From Vulcanimicrobiota bacterium (GTDB lineage: Bacteria > Vulcanimicrobiota > Vulcanimicrobiia > Vulcanimicrobiales > Vulcanimicrobiaceae), in NCBI GenBank assembly GCA_030040695.1, contig JASHTE010000295.1:1-5812 (forward strand): a stretch of DNA of 5,812 bases, in the 5' to 3' direction. Each line of letters starts with the position of its first letter. Positions within the stretch are counted from its first letter, which is position 1. The translations under genes were made by a program, and so were the position numbers. Positions 1-5,812 of this stretch are shown in pieces. The notes below the pieces were generated by a model. It did not search any database. It saw nothing but the letters and a program-made list of their open reading frames with translations, and was not told the origin of the DNA.

Positions 1-267
1 CGCTGGAATGAGATCGGCCGTGTAACCGCTCGCATCATCGCGCAGATCGGCGTCGTCGAAGAGGAACGCCTCGTTATCCGCGATCGCCGCGCGCACCATG
101 GCGCAGCGATCCTCAACCGGCGCAAGGGGCTGGCCGCGGTAGTGTTGATGGTTTGCCGGAACGAAAAGCACGCGTTCGAGGCCTTCGATACGGCGCGCCG
201 CCTCAGCGATGAAGAGATGCAGGTTGTGGACTGGGTCGAAGGTCCCGCCGAAGATGCCGATCTTCAC
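1..267 (-). CDS. nadD: Nicotinate-nucleotide adenylyltransferase NadD, N-terminal part (runs off window)
   Basis: The first 89 codons are present and the gene continues beyond base 1. NadD transfers AMP from ATP to nicotinate mononucleotide, giving deamido-NAD in cytoplasmic NAD synthesis. The N-terminus reads MKIGIFGGTFDPVHNLHLF with the GTG start as Met, the typical nucleotidyltransferase opening: GGTFDP (residues 7-12) followed by the HxGH-type motif. Here that motif is His14-Asn-Leu-His17, so both histidines are kept but the usual glycine is leucine. Later segments also fit the family: ERVLFVPANHQHYRG, then a DRCAMVRAAI helix and a SGYTADLI segment. The GTG start shares the sequence GTGA with the obg stop, a 4-base overlap that suggests translational coupling; no clear Shine-Dalgarno sequence is visible. 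Obg followed by NadD is a common gene order. Identity is confident; the Gly-to-Leu change deserves a check. Confidence 0.93.
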   Translation of the reverse strand, partial: MKIGIFGGTFDPVHNLHLFIAEAARRIEGLERVLFVPANHQHYRGQPLAPVEDRCAMVRAAIADNEAFLFDDADLRDDASGYTADLIPA

Positions 268-1526
268 GAATACGTGAACTCATACGCGCCGATCCGTACC
301 GTGTCCCCTTCGGCGGCACCCATCTCTCGTAGCCGCCGCTCGACGCCGATGCGCTCGAGCGCGCGTTCGAAGCGTGCGAGCGCCTCATCGGAGTCGAAGT
401 CCGTCATCGCGGCGAGCCGTTCCACGCGTTCGCCGCTGATGAGGAAGCTTCGATCGCTCGTGCGCGCGATCGAGAAGTCCTCGCGGGGCACGAGATCGAT
501 GCGCGCCTCGGGTTGCGCGCGCGAGGGCTGAGGCGCGGCGGCGATCGCGTGCGTGATGGCGTAGAGGAGCTCGCGCATGCCTTCTCCCGTGACGGCGCTG
601 ATGCCGTACACTTCACCGTAGCGCTCGCGCGCGAGCGTGACGTTCTCGCGCGCATCGGGTAGGTCGATCTTCGAGACGCACAGGAGCATCGGCTTTTCGA
701 TCAGCGCCTCGTTCCAGGCTCGAAGCTCGTTCTCGATCATCGTCTTGTCGCGCACGATCTCGTCGAACGGCTTGGCGCCGTCGAGCAGGTGGAGCAGCAC
801 GCGCGTACGCTCGACGTGCCGGAGAAAGCGATCACCGAGCCCTGCGCCTTCATGCGCCCCTTCGATGAGCCCGGGAACGTCGACGAGCACGAACGATTCT
901 TCCTCAGAGATGCGCACGACGCCGAGTTGAGGCTCGAGTGTCGTAAAGGGATAATCCGCGACCTTCGGGCGCGCTGCCGAGACGACCGAGAGGAGCGTCG
1001 ACTTTCCCGCGTTGGGAACGCCGACGATTCCGCAGTCGGCGAGCAGCTTCAGCTCGAGACGAAGCGTGCAACGCTCACCGGGCTCGCCGTGCTCGGCGAA
1101 CCGCGGTGCCTGGCGAACGCTCGTTGCAAAGTGTTGATTGCCGAGGCCGCCACGCCCGCCTTTGGCTACGAGGACGCGCTCACCAGGCTGGGCGAGATCC
1201 GCGATCAACGCCTCGGGCCTTCCTTCATACGAGCGGTAGGCGAGCGTACCAGCGGGGACGTGGATCGTGAGATCTTCGCCACTGCGTCCCGACTTGTTGG
1301 AGCTGCCGCCGTTCTTCCCCGACTCCGCCTCGAAGCTGCGACGGTACCGAAACTCGACCAGGGTGGAGAGGGCGCTCGTCGCTTCGAGATAGACGCTGCC
1401 ACCCGCGCCGCCGTCACCGCCCGCCGGCCCTCCTTTGGGGATGTATTTCTCGCGCCGCCACGCCACGATACCGTCGCCACCGTTCCCGGCCGCGACGCTT
1501 ACCGTCGCTTCATCAATAAACTGCAT
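264..1526 (-). CDS. obg: Obg/CgtA family GTPase, 50S ribosome assembly
   Basis: This 420-residue protein is close to the usual Obg length and is complete. Obg GTPases bind the large ribosomal subunit and act in its late maturation and in stress and growth control. Residues 1 to about 160 form the glycine-rich Obg fold (GNGGDG, KGGPAGGDGGAGG, KGGRGGLGN). The G domain has G1 GVPNAGKST at 169-177, switch I around YPFTT 192-196, G3 DVPGL at 216-220 and G5 SAV at 310-312. The G4 motif reads SKID (285-288) where NKxD is usual. Residues from about 343 form the Obg C-terminal (OCT) domain, ending with the typical GDTVRIGAYEFTY. The ATG start gives the canonical MQFIDEA beginning. The ribosome site is weak (a GAG in the 16 bases between the inverted repeat and the ATG). 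It lies downstream of rpmA across a 145-base gap and overlaps nadD by four bases. Confidence 0.97.
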   Translation of the reverse strand: MQFIDEATVSVAAGNGGDGIVAWRREKYIPKGGPAGGDGGAGGSVYLEATSALSTLVEFRYRRSFEAESGKNGGSSNKSGRSGEDLTIHVPAGTLAYRSYEGRPEALIADLAQPGERVLVAKGGRGGLGNQHFATSVRQAPRFAEHGEPGERCTLRLELKLLADCGIVGVPNAGKSTLLSVVSAARPKVADYPFTTLEPQLGVVRISEEESFVLVDVPGLIEGAHEGAGLGDRFLRHVERTRVLLHLLDGAKPFDEIVRDKTMIENELRAWNEALIEKPMLLCVSKIDLPDARENVTLARERYGEVYGISAVTGEGMRELLYAITHAIAAAPQPSRAQPEARIDLVPREDFSIARTSDRSFLISGERVERLAAMTDFDSDEALARFERALERIGVERRLREMGAAEGDTVRIGAYEFTYS

Positions 1527-1542
1527 AGAAAGCTCAGACTCA

Positions 1543-1646
1543 GTTGAAACGGCTTCCTACGGTGAGGAGTTTTCGGCCGCCTCGCTCTCGCAGTCATAGC
1601 TCCGCTCGGCGGTTGGAGACGCCTCACGGCAGGAAGCCGTCTCAAC
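1543..1646 (-). repeat. Imperfect 25-base inverted repeat enclosing 54 bases, in the rpmA-obg gap
   Basis: Bases 1543-1567 and 1622-1646 are inverted copies matching at 22 of 25 positions. Two of the three mismatches become G-U wobble pairs only in minus-strand RNA, the direction of rpmA and obg; in plus-strand RNA they would be A-C mismatches. The right arm also contains ACGGC-AGGAA-GCCGT (1626-1640), a perfect small hairpin. The enclosed segment contains CCGCC and GGCGG blocks that can pair. The inner end of the leader (1543) lies 16 bases upstream of the obg ATG. There is no T-run that would make it a simple intrinsic terminator. It could be a leader RNA structure acting on obg, an mRNA processing site, or a copy of a dispersed REP- or MITE-like repeat. 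The structure is seen directly; the role is inferred. Confidence 0.75.
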
Positions 1647-1647
1647 C
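1611..1647 (-). promoter_or_regulatory. Local hairpin competing with the long inverted repeat
   Basis: Bases 1611-1621 (GGTTGGAGACG) can pair with 1638-1647 (CGTCTCAACC), giving ten base pairs with one bulged G and a 16-base loop. The arm 1638-1646 is also part of the 25-base long-range stem with 1543-1567, so the two structures exclude each other. In the minus-strand transcript the local hairpin would be made first and the distal arm would arrive later, the layout seen in attenuators and switch-like leaders. No known riboswitch, T-box or ribosomal-protein leader motif is recognised. This is a proposal from base pairing alone. Confidence 0.4.
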
Positions 1648-1671
1648 AAAGATTTGAGCAGTCTCGTAAAA

Positions 1672-1950
1672 CTAGGCTGCGGATCTAACGTTTATGAGCG
1701 TGCGGTTGCGGCGGTTGGTGAACTCGACCGTGCCTTCGACGAGCGCGAAGAGCGTGTGGTCCTTTCCCATACCGACGTTCTCACCGGCATGAAACTGTGT
1801 CCCGCGCTGGCGCACGATGATGTTCCCTGCGATCACGCGTTCGCCGCCGAATTTCTTTACGCCCAGCCGCTGCGCGTTTGAGTCGCGACCATTGCGAGTG
1901 GAGCCGGCGCCCTTTTTCGATGCGAAAAGCTGGAGATCGAACCGGAACAT
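1672..1950 (-). CDS. rpmA: 50S ribosomal protein bL27 with a Prp-type cleavable N-terminal extension
   Basis: This 92-residue protein is bL27, a large-subunit protein whose N-terminus reaches the peptidyl-transferase centre. Family motifs are clear: [15 protein letters not shown] at residues 10-24, then [42 protein letters not shown] and a basic tail. Ahead of the usual start lies MFRFDLQLF, nine residues matching the extension that the cysteine protease Prp removes in Staphylococcus aureus and related bacteria; the cut would fall between Phe9 and Ala10. A Prp enzyme should therefore be encoded elsewhere in this genome. In many such genomes the order is rplU-prp-rpmA, but here the gene upstream is an S66 peptidase and neither rplU nor prp is in the window. 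The ATG is fixed by the extension. No Shine-Dalgarno is visible, and the promoter sits directly upstream. Confidence 0.97.
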   Translation of the reverse strand: MFRFDLQLFASKKGAGSTRNGRDSNAQRLGVKKFGGERVIAGNIIVRQRGTQFHAGENVGMGKDHTLFALVEGTVEFTNRRNRTLINVRSAA

Positions 1951-1959
1951 AGCCGCGTG

Positions 1960-1988
1960 ATTGTAGCAGGGGCTCCGACCCTTGGCAA
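1960..1988 (-). promoter_or_regulatory. Sigma-70-type promoter for rpmA (obg-nadD), near-leaderless
   Basis: On the minus strand, TTGCCA (1988-1983) and TACAAT (1965-1960) are separated by exactly 17 bases. TACAAT is preceded by TGC, an extended -10 element. Each hexamer differs from the consensus at one or two positions. The expected start point, seven bases past the -10, is the G at 1953, three bases before the rpmA ATG at 1950. The resulting mRNA would be almost leaderless, in keeping with the lack of a Shine-Dalgarno sequence. The -35 begins six bases after the stop codon of the upstream S66 gene. The hexamers and spacing are read directly; use by this organism's sigma factor is inferred. 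Confidence 0.72.
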
Positions 1989-1993
1989 GCGCG

Positions 1994-2980
1994 CTACGGA
2001 CGAACGGCGGCCTCGGGAATTTCGAGGCTGAGGCTCTCGGCGTCGAGCTTCGCCTCGAGTCCGATCGGAAGCACCCACTGCTCGTGAATGTGACCGAAAG
2101 GAAGACCGGCGACGACTGGGCGGTCGAGGTCGCCGAGCCGGTCGGCGATCACCTGATCCGCCGTCATGGATGGCCCCTGAGCCTCGCAGTGCGTGCAGGC
2201 GCCGAAGAGGACGCCCTTCGTCGCCTCGAGAGCGCCGGCGAGGCGCAACTGTGTCAGCATGCGGTCGATCCGGTACGGCTGCTCCTCCGTCTCCTCGAGA
2301 AGGAGAAGCGCCCCGCGGAAAGCCGGGACCCACGGAGTTCCGACCAGAGCCGAGACGAGGCTTAGATTGCCTCCTGCCAACCGTCCTCGCGCGCTGCTGG
2401 CCCGAACGACGTGTGCCTCCCGCGCGCGCAACGTGCCGATCGGCTCCGTCGACATGCAGACGCGCTCGACATACGCGAGCGTCGCGTCGTCGAAGACCGA
2501 CTCGCGTGCGGCGAGTGGCCCGTGAAAGGTCACGACGCCGCTCCGCCTCGCAACCGCGTTGAGCACTGCGGTGAGATCTGAGAATCCCATGACGACCTTC
2601 GGGTCGGCCGCGATTGCGGCGTAGTCGAGCTCGTCCAGAATGCGCATCGTGCCGTAGCCGCCGCGCAGAGCGATGATGCCGCGAATCTCCGGATCGCGCG
2701 CCATTTGGTTAAAGTCGGCGGCGCGCTCCCGGTCGCTGCCCGCCAGATAACCGCTCGATGCAGCGGCAAAGCGCCCCAGCACGGGTTCCAACCCCAGCAA
2801 GCGCACGTGCTCGATACCCTTCTCGATTTCGCTACTCGAGAGCGGCGATGCCGGAGCGATCAACCCGATGCGATCGCCGCGACGCAGTGCGGGTGGCTTG
2901 CGCATCGAAGCCGGAAAGGAGGGAAGCACGCAGGTTGCAGCGGCCATCGTCAAAGAGAGAAACTCGCCTCGCGTCGTCAC
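1994..2980 (-). CDS. S66-family peptidase (LD-carboxypeptidase / MccF-like) with putative signal segment
   Basis: This 328-residue protein belongs to peptidase family S66, which includes LdcA (removes the terminal D-alanine from muropeptide tetrapeptides during murein recycling) and MccF (cleaves microcin C-type compounds). The family catalytic triad can be placed: Ser134 in MGFSDLTAV, Glu229 or Glu230 in [16 protein letters not shown], and His297 in [15 protein letters not shown]. Other family blocks are [12 protein letters not shown] (35-46), [15 protein letters not shown] (105-119) and [19 protein letters not shown] (199-217). The N-terminus [20 protein letters not shown] resembles a Tat or Sec signal (compare SRRxFL), but has only one of the twin arginines; classic LdcA is cytoplasmic, so export is uncertain. 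The GTG start at 2980 is chosen because it keeps the RxEFL segment; ATG at codon 12 is the alternative. Substrate (murein peptide or peptide antibiotic) cannot be told from sequence. Confidence 0.9.
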   Translation of the reverse strand: MTTRGEFLSLTMAAATCVLPSFPASMRKPPALRRGDRIGLIAPASPLSSSEIEKGIEHVRLLGLEPVLGRFAAASSGYLAGSDRERAADFNQMARDPEIRGIIALRGGYGTMRILDELDYAAIAADPKVVMGFSDLTAVLNAVARRSGVVTFHGPLAARESVFDDATLAYVERVCMSTEPIGTLRAREAHVVRASSARGRLAGGNLSLVSALVGTPWVPAFRGALLLLEETEEQPYRIDRMLTQLRLAGALEATKGVLFGACTHCEAQGPSMTADQVIADRLGDLDRPVVAGLPFGHIHEQWVLPIGLEAKLDAESLSLEIPEAAVRP

Positions 2981-3071
2981 GTGGCGTCGAGAGTTCAGCG
3001 GCGAAGGTGCCGGTACCCGCGGGAAGGTCCTGCATTAACTCGCCCGTAAACTGCATCTAGTTTTGGAGTCG
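2981..3071. other. Divergent intergenic region between the S66 gene and fabF
   Basis: This 91-base gap separates two gene clusters that read away from each other, so it should hold promoters for both. I see no convincing -35/-10 pair on either strand. Weak candidates towards fabF are TAAACT (3047-3052) and TAGTTT (3059-3064), neither with a good -35. The palindrome CCCGCGGG (3016-3023), overlapping GGTACC (3012-3017), could be an operator or chance in GC-rich DNA. GGAG (3065-3068) is a possible ribosome site for fabF, though only three bases from the ATG. Confidence 0.45.
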
Positions 3072-4346
3072 ATGCATCGCAATCCGAGCCCCGCCGGGAC
3101 GACGGCTCGGCTTCGCGTCTTTGTCACGGGACTCGGCGCTGTGACACCGCTCGGCAACGATCGCGCGGAGTTCTGGCGTCGCCTTTGTGCCGGTGAATCC
3201 GGCGTCGGGCCTATTACGAGCTTCGACGCCGGCGACTTTAGCACGCGCTTCGCCGCTGAAGTGAAAGGCTTCGACGCCGGTCAGCTCATCGGCAAAAAAG
3301 AGTCGCGCCGCATGGACCGCTTCACGCAGTTTGCGTTCGTCGCCGCCCGCGAAGCGATTGCCGATGCGCGCTTTCCGGAGGAGAAGAGCGTGCGTGACCG
3401 CGTCGGCGTCGTGCTCGGGACGGGCATCGGAGGAATTCGAACCTTCTGGGAGATGTCCGATCGCGCGCACGAGCTCGGCACGTGGGCGAGGACGTCGCCG
3501 TTCTTCATTCCCATGCTCATGAGCAACGCCGCTCCCGCGCACATTTCGATGAGCTTCGGGTTTCGCGGTGCAATCTTCGCCACAGCGAGCGCGTGCGCGA
3601 GCGCGAACGATGCAATCGCCACCGCCTACAACTTGGTAGCGCACGGAGATTGCGTGGCGGCGATCACCGGCGGGACGGAGGCAACGATTACGCCGCTCGC
3701 GATGGGGGGCTTCTGCTCGATGCGAGCGCTCTCGACGCGCAACGACGACCCCGCACACGCCTGTCGCCCATTCGATCGTGAACGTGACGGTTTCGTCCTG
3801 GGAGAGGGCGCCGGGATATTGCTCATCGAGGAGGCGGAGCACGCGCGCGCGCGCGGCGCGACCGTCTACGCCGAAATCCTCGGCTACGGGCAATCGGCAG
3901 ATGCGTACGACATCGTCGCGGTCGAGCCGAACGGCGACGGCGTCGTTCTCGCGCTGGAACGAGCATGCGCGAGCGCGGGCATTACACCGAACGAGATCGA
4001 TTACATCAACGCGCACGGCACCGCGACGCCAATCGGCGATCCCGCGGAGTCGAAGGCGATCGAGCGCACCTTCGGCGAGCACGCCTATCGCATCGGCGTG
4101 AGCTCGACGAAGTCTATGACGGGGCACGCGCTCGGCGCGGCAGGAGGCCTCGAGGGTGTCGCGACAGCGCTTGCCGTCGCGAACGACATCATGCCGCCGA
4201 CGATCAACTACGAGTTCCCCGACCCGGAGTGCACGCTCGACTACGTTCCAAACGTCGCGCGCAAAGCAACGATCCGTACGGCGCTCTCGAACTCGTTCGG
4301 TTTCGGAGGACACAATTGCGTGATCGTCTTCGGCAAACCACGTTGA
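3072..4346 (+). CDS. fabF: Beta-ketoacyl-ACP synthase II (KAS II)
   Basis: FabF condenses malonyl-ACP with acyl-ACP in type II fatty-acid elongation in the cytoplasm. From the ATG at 3072 the protein has 424 residues; the core starts at LRVFVTGLGAVTPLG (14-28), after an N-terminal stretch slightly longer than usual. The thiolase-fold active site is complete: nucleophile Cys175 in TASACASAND, His315 in NAHGTATPIGD, and Lys347 and His352 in STKSMTGHALGAAGG. The gating loop GFGGHN (410-415) with Phe411 is also present. Around Cys175, Ala178 stands where glycine is commoner in FabF. An in-frame TTG at 3063 would add three residues but has no better ribosome site, so ATG is preferred. It is followed after one base by rnc. 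No acpP precedes it, unlike the common acpP-fabF arrangement. FabB, or a specialised ketosynthase, is less likely given full-length FabF-like motifs and the housekeeping context. Confidence 0.95.
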   Translation: MHRNPSPAGTTARLRVFVTGLGAVTPLGNDRAEFWRRLCAGESGVGPITSFDAGDFSTRFAAEVKGFDAGQLIGKKESRRMDRFTQFAFVAAREAIADARFPEEKSVRDRVGVVLGTGIGGIRTFWEMSDRAHELGTWARTSPFFIPMLMSNAAPAHISMSFGFRGAIFATASACASANDAIATAYNLVAHGDCVAAITGGTEATITPLAMGGFCSMRALSTRNDDPAHACRPFDRERDGFVLGEGAGILLIEEAEHARARGATVYAEILGYGQSADAYDIVAVEPNGDGVVLALERACASAGITPNEIDYINAHGTATPIGDPAESKAIERTFGEHAYRIGVSSTKSMTGHALGAAGGLEGVATALAVANDIMPPTINYEFPDPECTLDYVPNVARKATIRTALSNSFGFGGHNCVIVFGKPR

Positions 4347-4347
4347 C

Positions 4348-5064
4348 GTGGCAGCCGACCAAAGAAGCAAGCAGCTGCGTGCGCTCATTGCGACCGCGGG
4401 CGTCCGCCTCGTTCCGGATCTCGCCGCGATCGACCGCGCGTTCGTGCACGAGAGCTACGCGCGCGAGTTCAAACAGCCCTCGAACGAGCGCCTCGAGTTT
4501 CTCGGCGACTCCGTGCTTGGCGCCGTCACGGCGGCATGGCTCTACGAACGCTTTCCGGACGAGCCGGAGGGAGAGCTGACCCTGCGCAAAGCGTGGATCG
4601 TGAACGACGCTCAGCTCGCCCGCACGGCCCGCCGCCTCGGCTTCTCGCAGCTCGTGTTGCTCGGTGCGGGAATGCGCAACGCCGGAGGAGCGGAGAACGC
4701 ATCGATTCTCGCCGATGCATTCGAAGCGTTCGTGGGCGCAATCTACGTGCGCTACGGGATCGAGCGTGCACGGCGCTTCGTCCTACGAGAGCACATCGAG
4801 CGGCTCGAACATGACGCAGGCGCACCGCTCGACGCAAAGACGCGATTGCAACACCATGCGCAGGCGCACCTCGGTGCGACGCCGTCCTACGTCGACGAAG
4901 ATCACGGCACGCCGCAGCAGCCGGCGTTCGTCTCACGCGTTGAGGTGAACGGACGGCTCTTGGGCACCGGACACGGCTCCTCGAAGAAGCTTGCTCAGCA
5001 GGCCGCCGCGCGTGACGCGCTGCGCGCGCTCGAGCTGAACGGAAGCGTGCGGGATGAAGCTTAA
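4348..5064 (+). CDS. rnc: Ribonuclease III
   Basis: This 238-residue endonuclease cuts double-stranded RNA, processing rRNA precursors and some mRNAs. The catalytic domain carries the signature NERLEFLGDSVLG (46-58), with acidic residues Glu47, Glu50 and Asp54, and LADAFEAFVGAIY (121-133) with Asp123 and Glu126. These spacings equal those of the E. coli set Glu38, Glu41, Asp45, Asp114 and Glu117. EGELT (74-78) is also typical. Residues from about 162 form the double-stranded-RNA-binding domain, opening with DAKTRLQ and closing with the KKLAQQAAARDAL helix that contacts RNA. The GTG start lies one base after the fabF stop, with no clear Shine-Dalgarno, so translation is probably coupled to fabF. 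The last 11 bases overlap the start of smc. Domain order and length are normal for a bacterial RNase III. Confidence 0.97.
   Translation: MAADQRSKQLRALIATAGVRLVPDLAAIDRAFVHESYAREFKQPSNERLEFLGDSVLGAVTAAWLYERFPDEPEGELTLRKAWIVNDAQLARTARRLGFSQLVLLGAGMRNAGGAENASILADAFEAFVGAIYVRYGIERARRFVLREHIERLEHDAGAPLDAKTRLQHHAQAHLGATPSYVDEDHGTPQQPAFVSRVEVNGRLLGTGHGSSKKLAQQAAARDALRALELNGSVRDEA
5041..5045 (+). promoter_or_regulatory. Ribosome binding site for smc
   Basis: GGAAG lies eight bases upstream of the smc ATG at 5054, a suitable spacing for a Shine-Dalgarno element. It sits inside the 3' end of rnc and supports ATG 5054 as the smc start. Confidence 0.55.
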
Positions 5065-5812
5065 GCGCCTGAAGCTCTTTGGCTTCAAGACGTTTGCCGA
5101 GCCAACGACGATTGAATTCGACGCGGGCATCACGGCGATTGTGGGTCCGAACGGATCGGGAAAGTCGAACATCGTCGACGCGACTCGCTGGGTGCTCGGC
5201 GAGACGTCAACTCGTTCGCTGCGCTCGGCAAAACTCGAAGACGTGATCTTCGCAGGAAACGAGAAACGCAAGCCCCTCGGACTTGCGGAGGTCTCAATCA
5301 GCTTCGACAACAGCGACCATTCGCTGCCGATCGAATACGAAGACGTGGAGATCACGCGCCGCGCCTATCGCGCCGGCGAGAGCGAGTACTTCATCAATCG
5401 CACGCAGGTGCGGCTGCGCGACGTGCACGATCTCTTGATGGGGACCGGCCTCGGACCGGGCTCGTATGCGATCGTCTCGCAAGGCGAGATCGACGCGGTG
5501 CTCAAGAGCAAGCCCACCGAGCGGCGTGTGCTCTTCGAAGAGACCGCCGGTATCAGTAAGTTCTTGGCGCGTAAGAATGAGTCGCTTCGCCGGCTCGAGC
5601 AAACGGAGCAAAACGCAATTCGCATCAGCGATCTCATCGCCGAGACGGAGCGACGCATTCCGGAGCTCGAGACACAGGTACGTCGCGCGCGACGCTATCG
5701 GCGGGTGAACGCACGTGTCCGCGACCTCGAGATTCTCTCGTATCTCCGCGCGAGCGCCTCGCGGCGTGAGGAGCGCGAACGCCTACGGGAGGAGATGAAG
5801 GGCGACGAGGAG
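5054..5812 (+). CDS. smc: Chromosome segregation ATPase SMC, N-terminal part (runs off window)
   Basis: The first 253 codons are present, with no stop before the window end. SMC dimers, with ScpA and ScpB, compact and organise newly replicated chromosomes. The start MKLKRLKLFGFKTFAEPTTI is a classic SMC N-terminus. The ATP-binding head shows Walker A GPNGSGKS at 31-38, Arg57 in RSLRSAKLEDVIFAG at the place of the Bacillus arginine finger, and Q-loop Gln143 in YAIVSQGEID. KPTERRVLFEETAGISKF (153-170) is the typical end of the N-terminal head. From about 170 the sequence is charged and rich in Glu, Arg and Leu, fitting the first strand of the coiled coil. The signature motif, Walker B and hinge lie beyond the window. 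The ATG overlaps the rnc end by 11 bases, which argues for co-translation. Confidence 0.97.
   Translation, partial: MKLKRLKLFGFKTFAEPTTIEFDAGITAIVGPNGSGKSNIVDATRWVLGETSTRSLRSAKLEDVIFAGNEKRKPLGLAEVSISFDNSDHSLPIEYEDVEITRRAYRAGESEYFINRTQVRLRDVHDLLMGTGLGPGSYAIVSQGEIDAVLKSKPTERRVLFEETAGISKFLARKNESLRRLEQTEQNAIRISDLIAETERRIPELETQVRRARRYRRVNARVRDLEILSYLRASASRREERERLREEMKGDEE

Noticed and set aside
622..637. A perfect 16-base palindrome CGCTCGCGCGCGAGCG inside obg.
   Set aside because: It encodes the LARER stretch of Obg in GC-rich codons and lies mid-gene; such palindromes are expected by chance in alternating CG-rich DNA.
789..1547. A 252-codon open frame on the plus strand opposite obg.
   Set aside because: It is antisense to a clear Obg protein, with no recognisable motif or ribosome site; it is a shadow frame.
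1543..1646. The inverted repeat as an intrinsic terminator between rpmA and obg.
   Set aside because: The arms are long and separated by 54 bases, and no run of T follows the stem in the transcript direction.
3012..3023. Overlapping palindromes GGTACC and CCCGCGGG as a possible operator.
   Set aside because: Short, in GC-rich DNA, with no match to a known fatty-acid regulator site that I can recognise; mentioned only within the intergenic entry.
2832..3056. A minus-strand frame starting MQFTGELMQDLPAG, similar in its first bases to the obg start.
   Set aside because: Only about ten bases are shared with the obg start. The rest runs out of frame through the S66 gene, and no family is recognised, so chance is the simplest reading.
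3057..4388. A 443-codon open frame on the minus strand opposite fabF.
   Set aside because: It mirrors the full fabF gene, has Arg/Ala/Val-rich composition without recognisable domains, and is explained by GC-rich codon use. FabF on the other strand is complete with all catalytic residues.

Overview
The window looks like ordinary chromosomal housekeeping DNA from a GC-rich bacterium. Seven genes lie in two clusters that diverge from a short gap at about 2981-3071. No mobile element, CRISPR array, rRNA, tRNA or phage gene is visible. The organism cannot be fixed from this window. Ribosomal protein bL27 carries the cleavable N-terminal extension known from Firmicutes, Fusobacteria and relatives. 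Together with high GC, the rpmA-obg-nadD order and the fabF-rnc-smc order, this suggests a GC-rich Terrabacteria-type lineage. Candidatus Eremiobacterota (WPS-2), Chloroflexota or a neighbouring phylum would fit, but this is a low-confidence inference.

Minus strand, read from 2980 down to 1: an S66-family LD-carboxypeptidase-like protein with an N-terminal export-like segment (2980-1994); a strong sigma-70-type promoter (1988-1960); rpmA for bL27 (1950-1672); a 145-base gap that holds a 104-base inverted-repeat element (1543-1646); obg/cgtA (1526-264); and nadD (267 to the window edge), which overlaps obg by four bases as GTGA. The rpmA-obg-nadD unit links the ribosome (bL27, and the 50S assembly GTPase Obg) with NAD synthesis. 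The promoter lies so close to the rpmA start codon that the mRNA would be almost leaderless.

Plus strand: fabF for beta-ketoacyl-ACP synthase II (3072-4346), rnc for RNase III (4348-5064), and the first 253 codons of smc (5054 to the window edge). The spacing is very tight (1 base between fabF and rnc, then an 11-base overlap between rnc and smc), so these are probably co-transcribed and translationally coupled. They combine fatty-acid elongation, dsRNA processing and chromosome condensation, a known conserved neighbourhood, but without acpP directly in front of fabF.

I found no clearly new multi-gene system. The most interesting signals are the inverted-repeat element between rpmA and obg, which can fold in two mutually exclusive ways and whose imperfect pairs favour the minus-strand RNA; the near-leaderless rpmA promoter; and motif variants in NadD (HxGH read as HNLH) and Obg (NKxD read as SKID).
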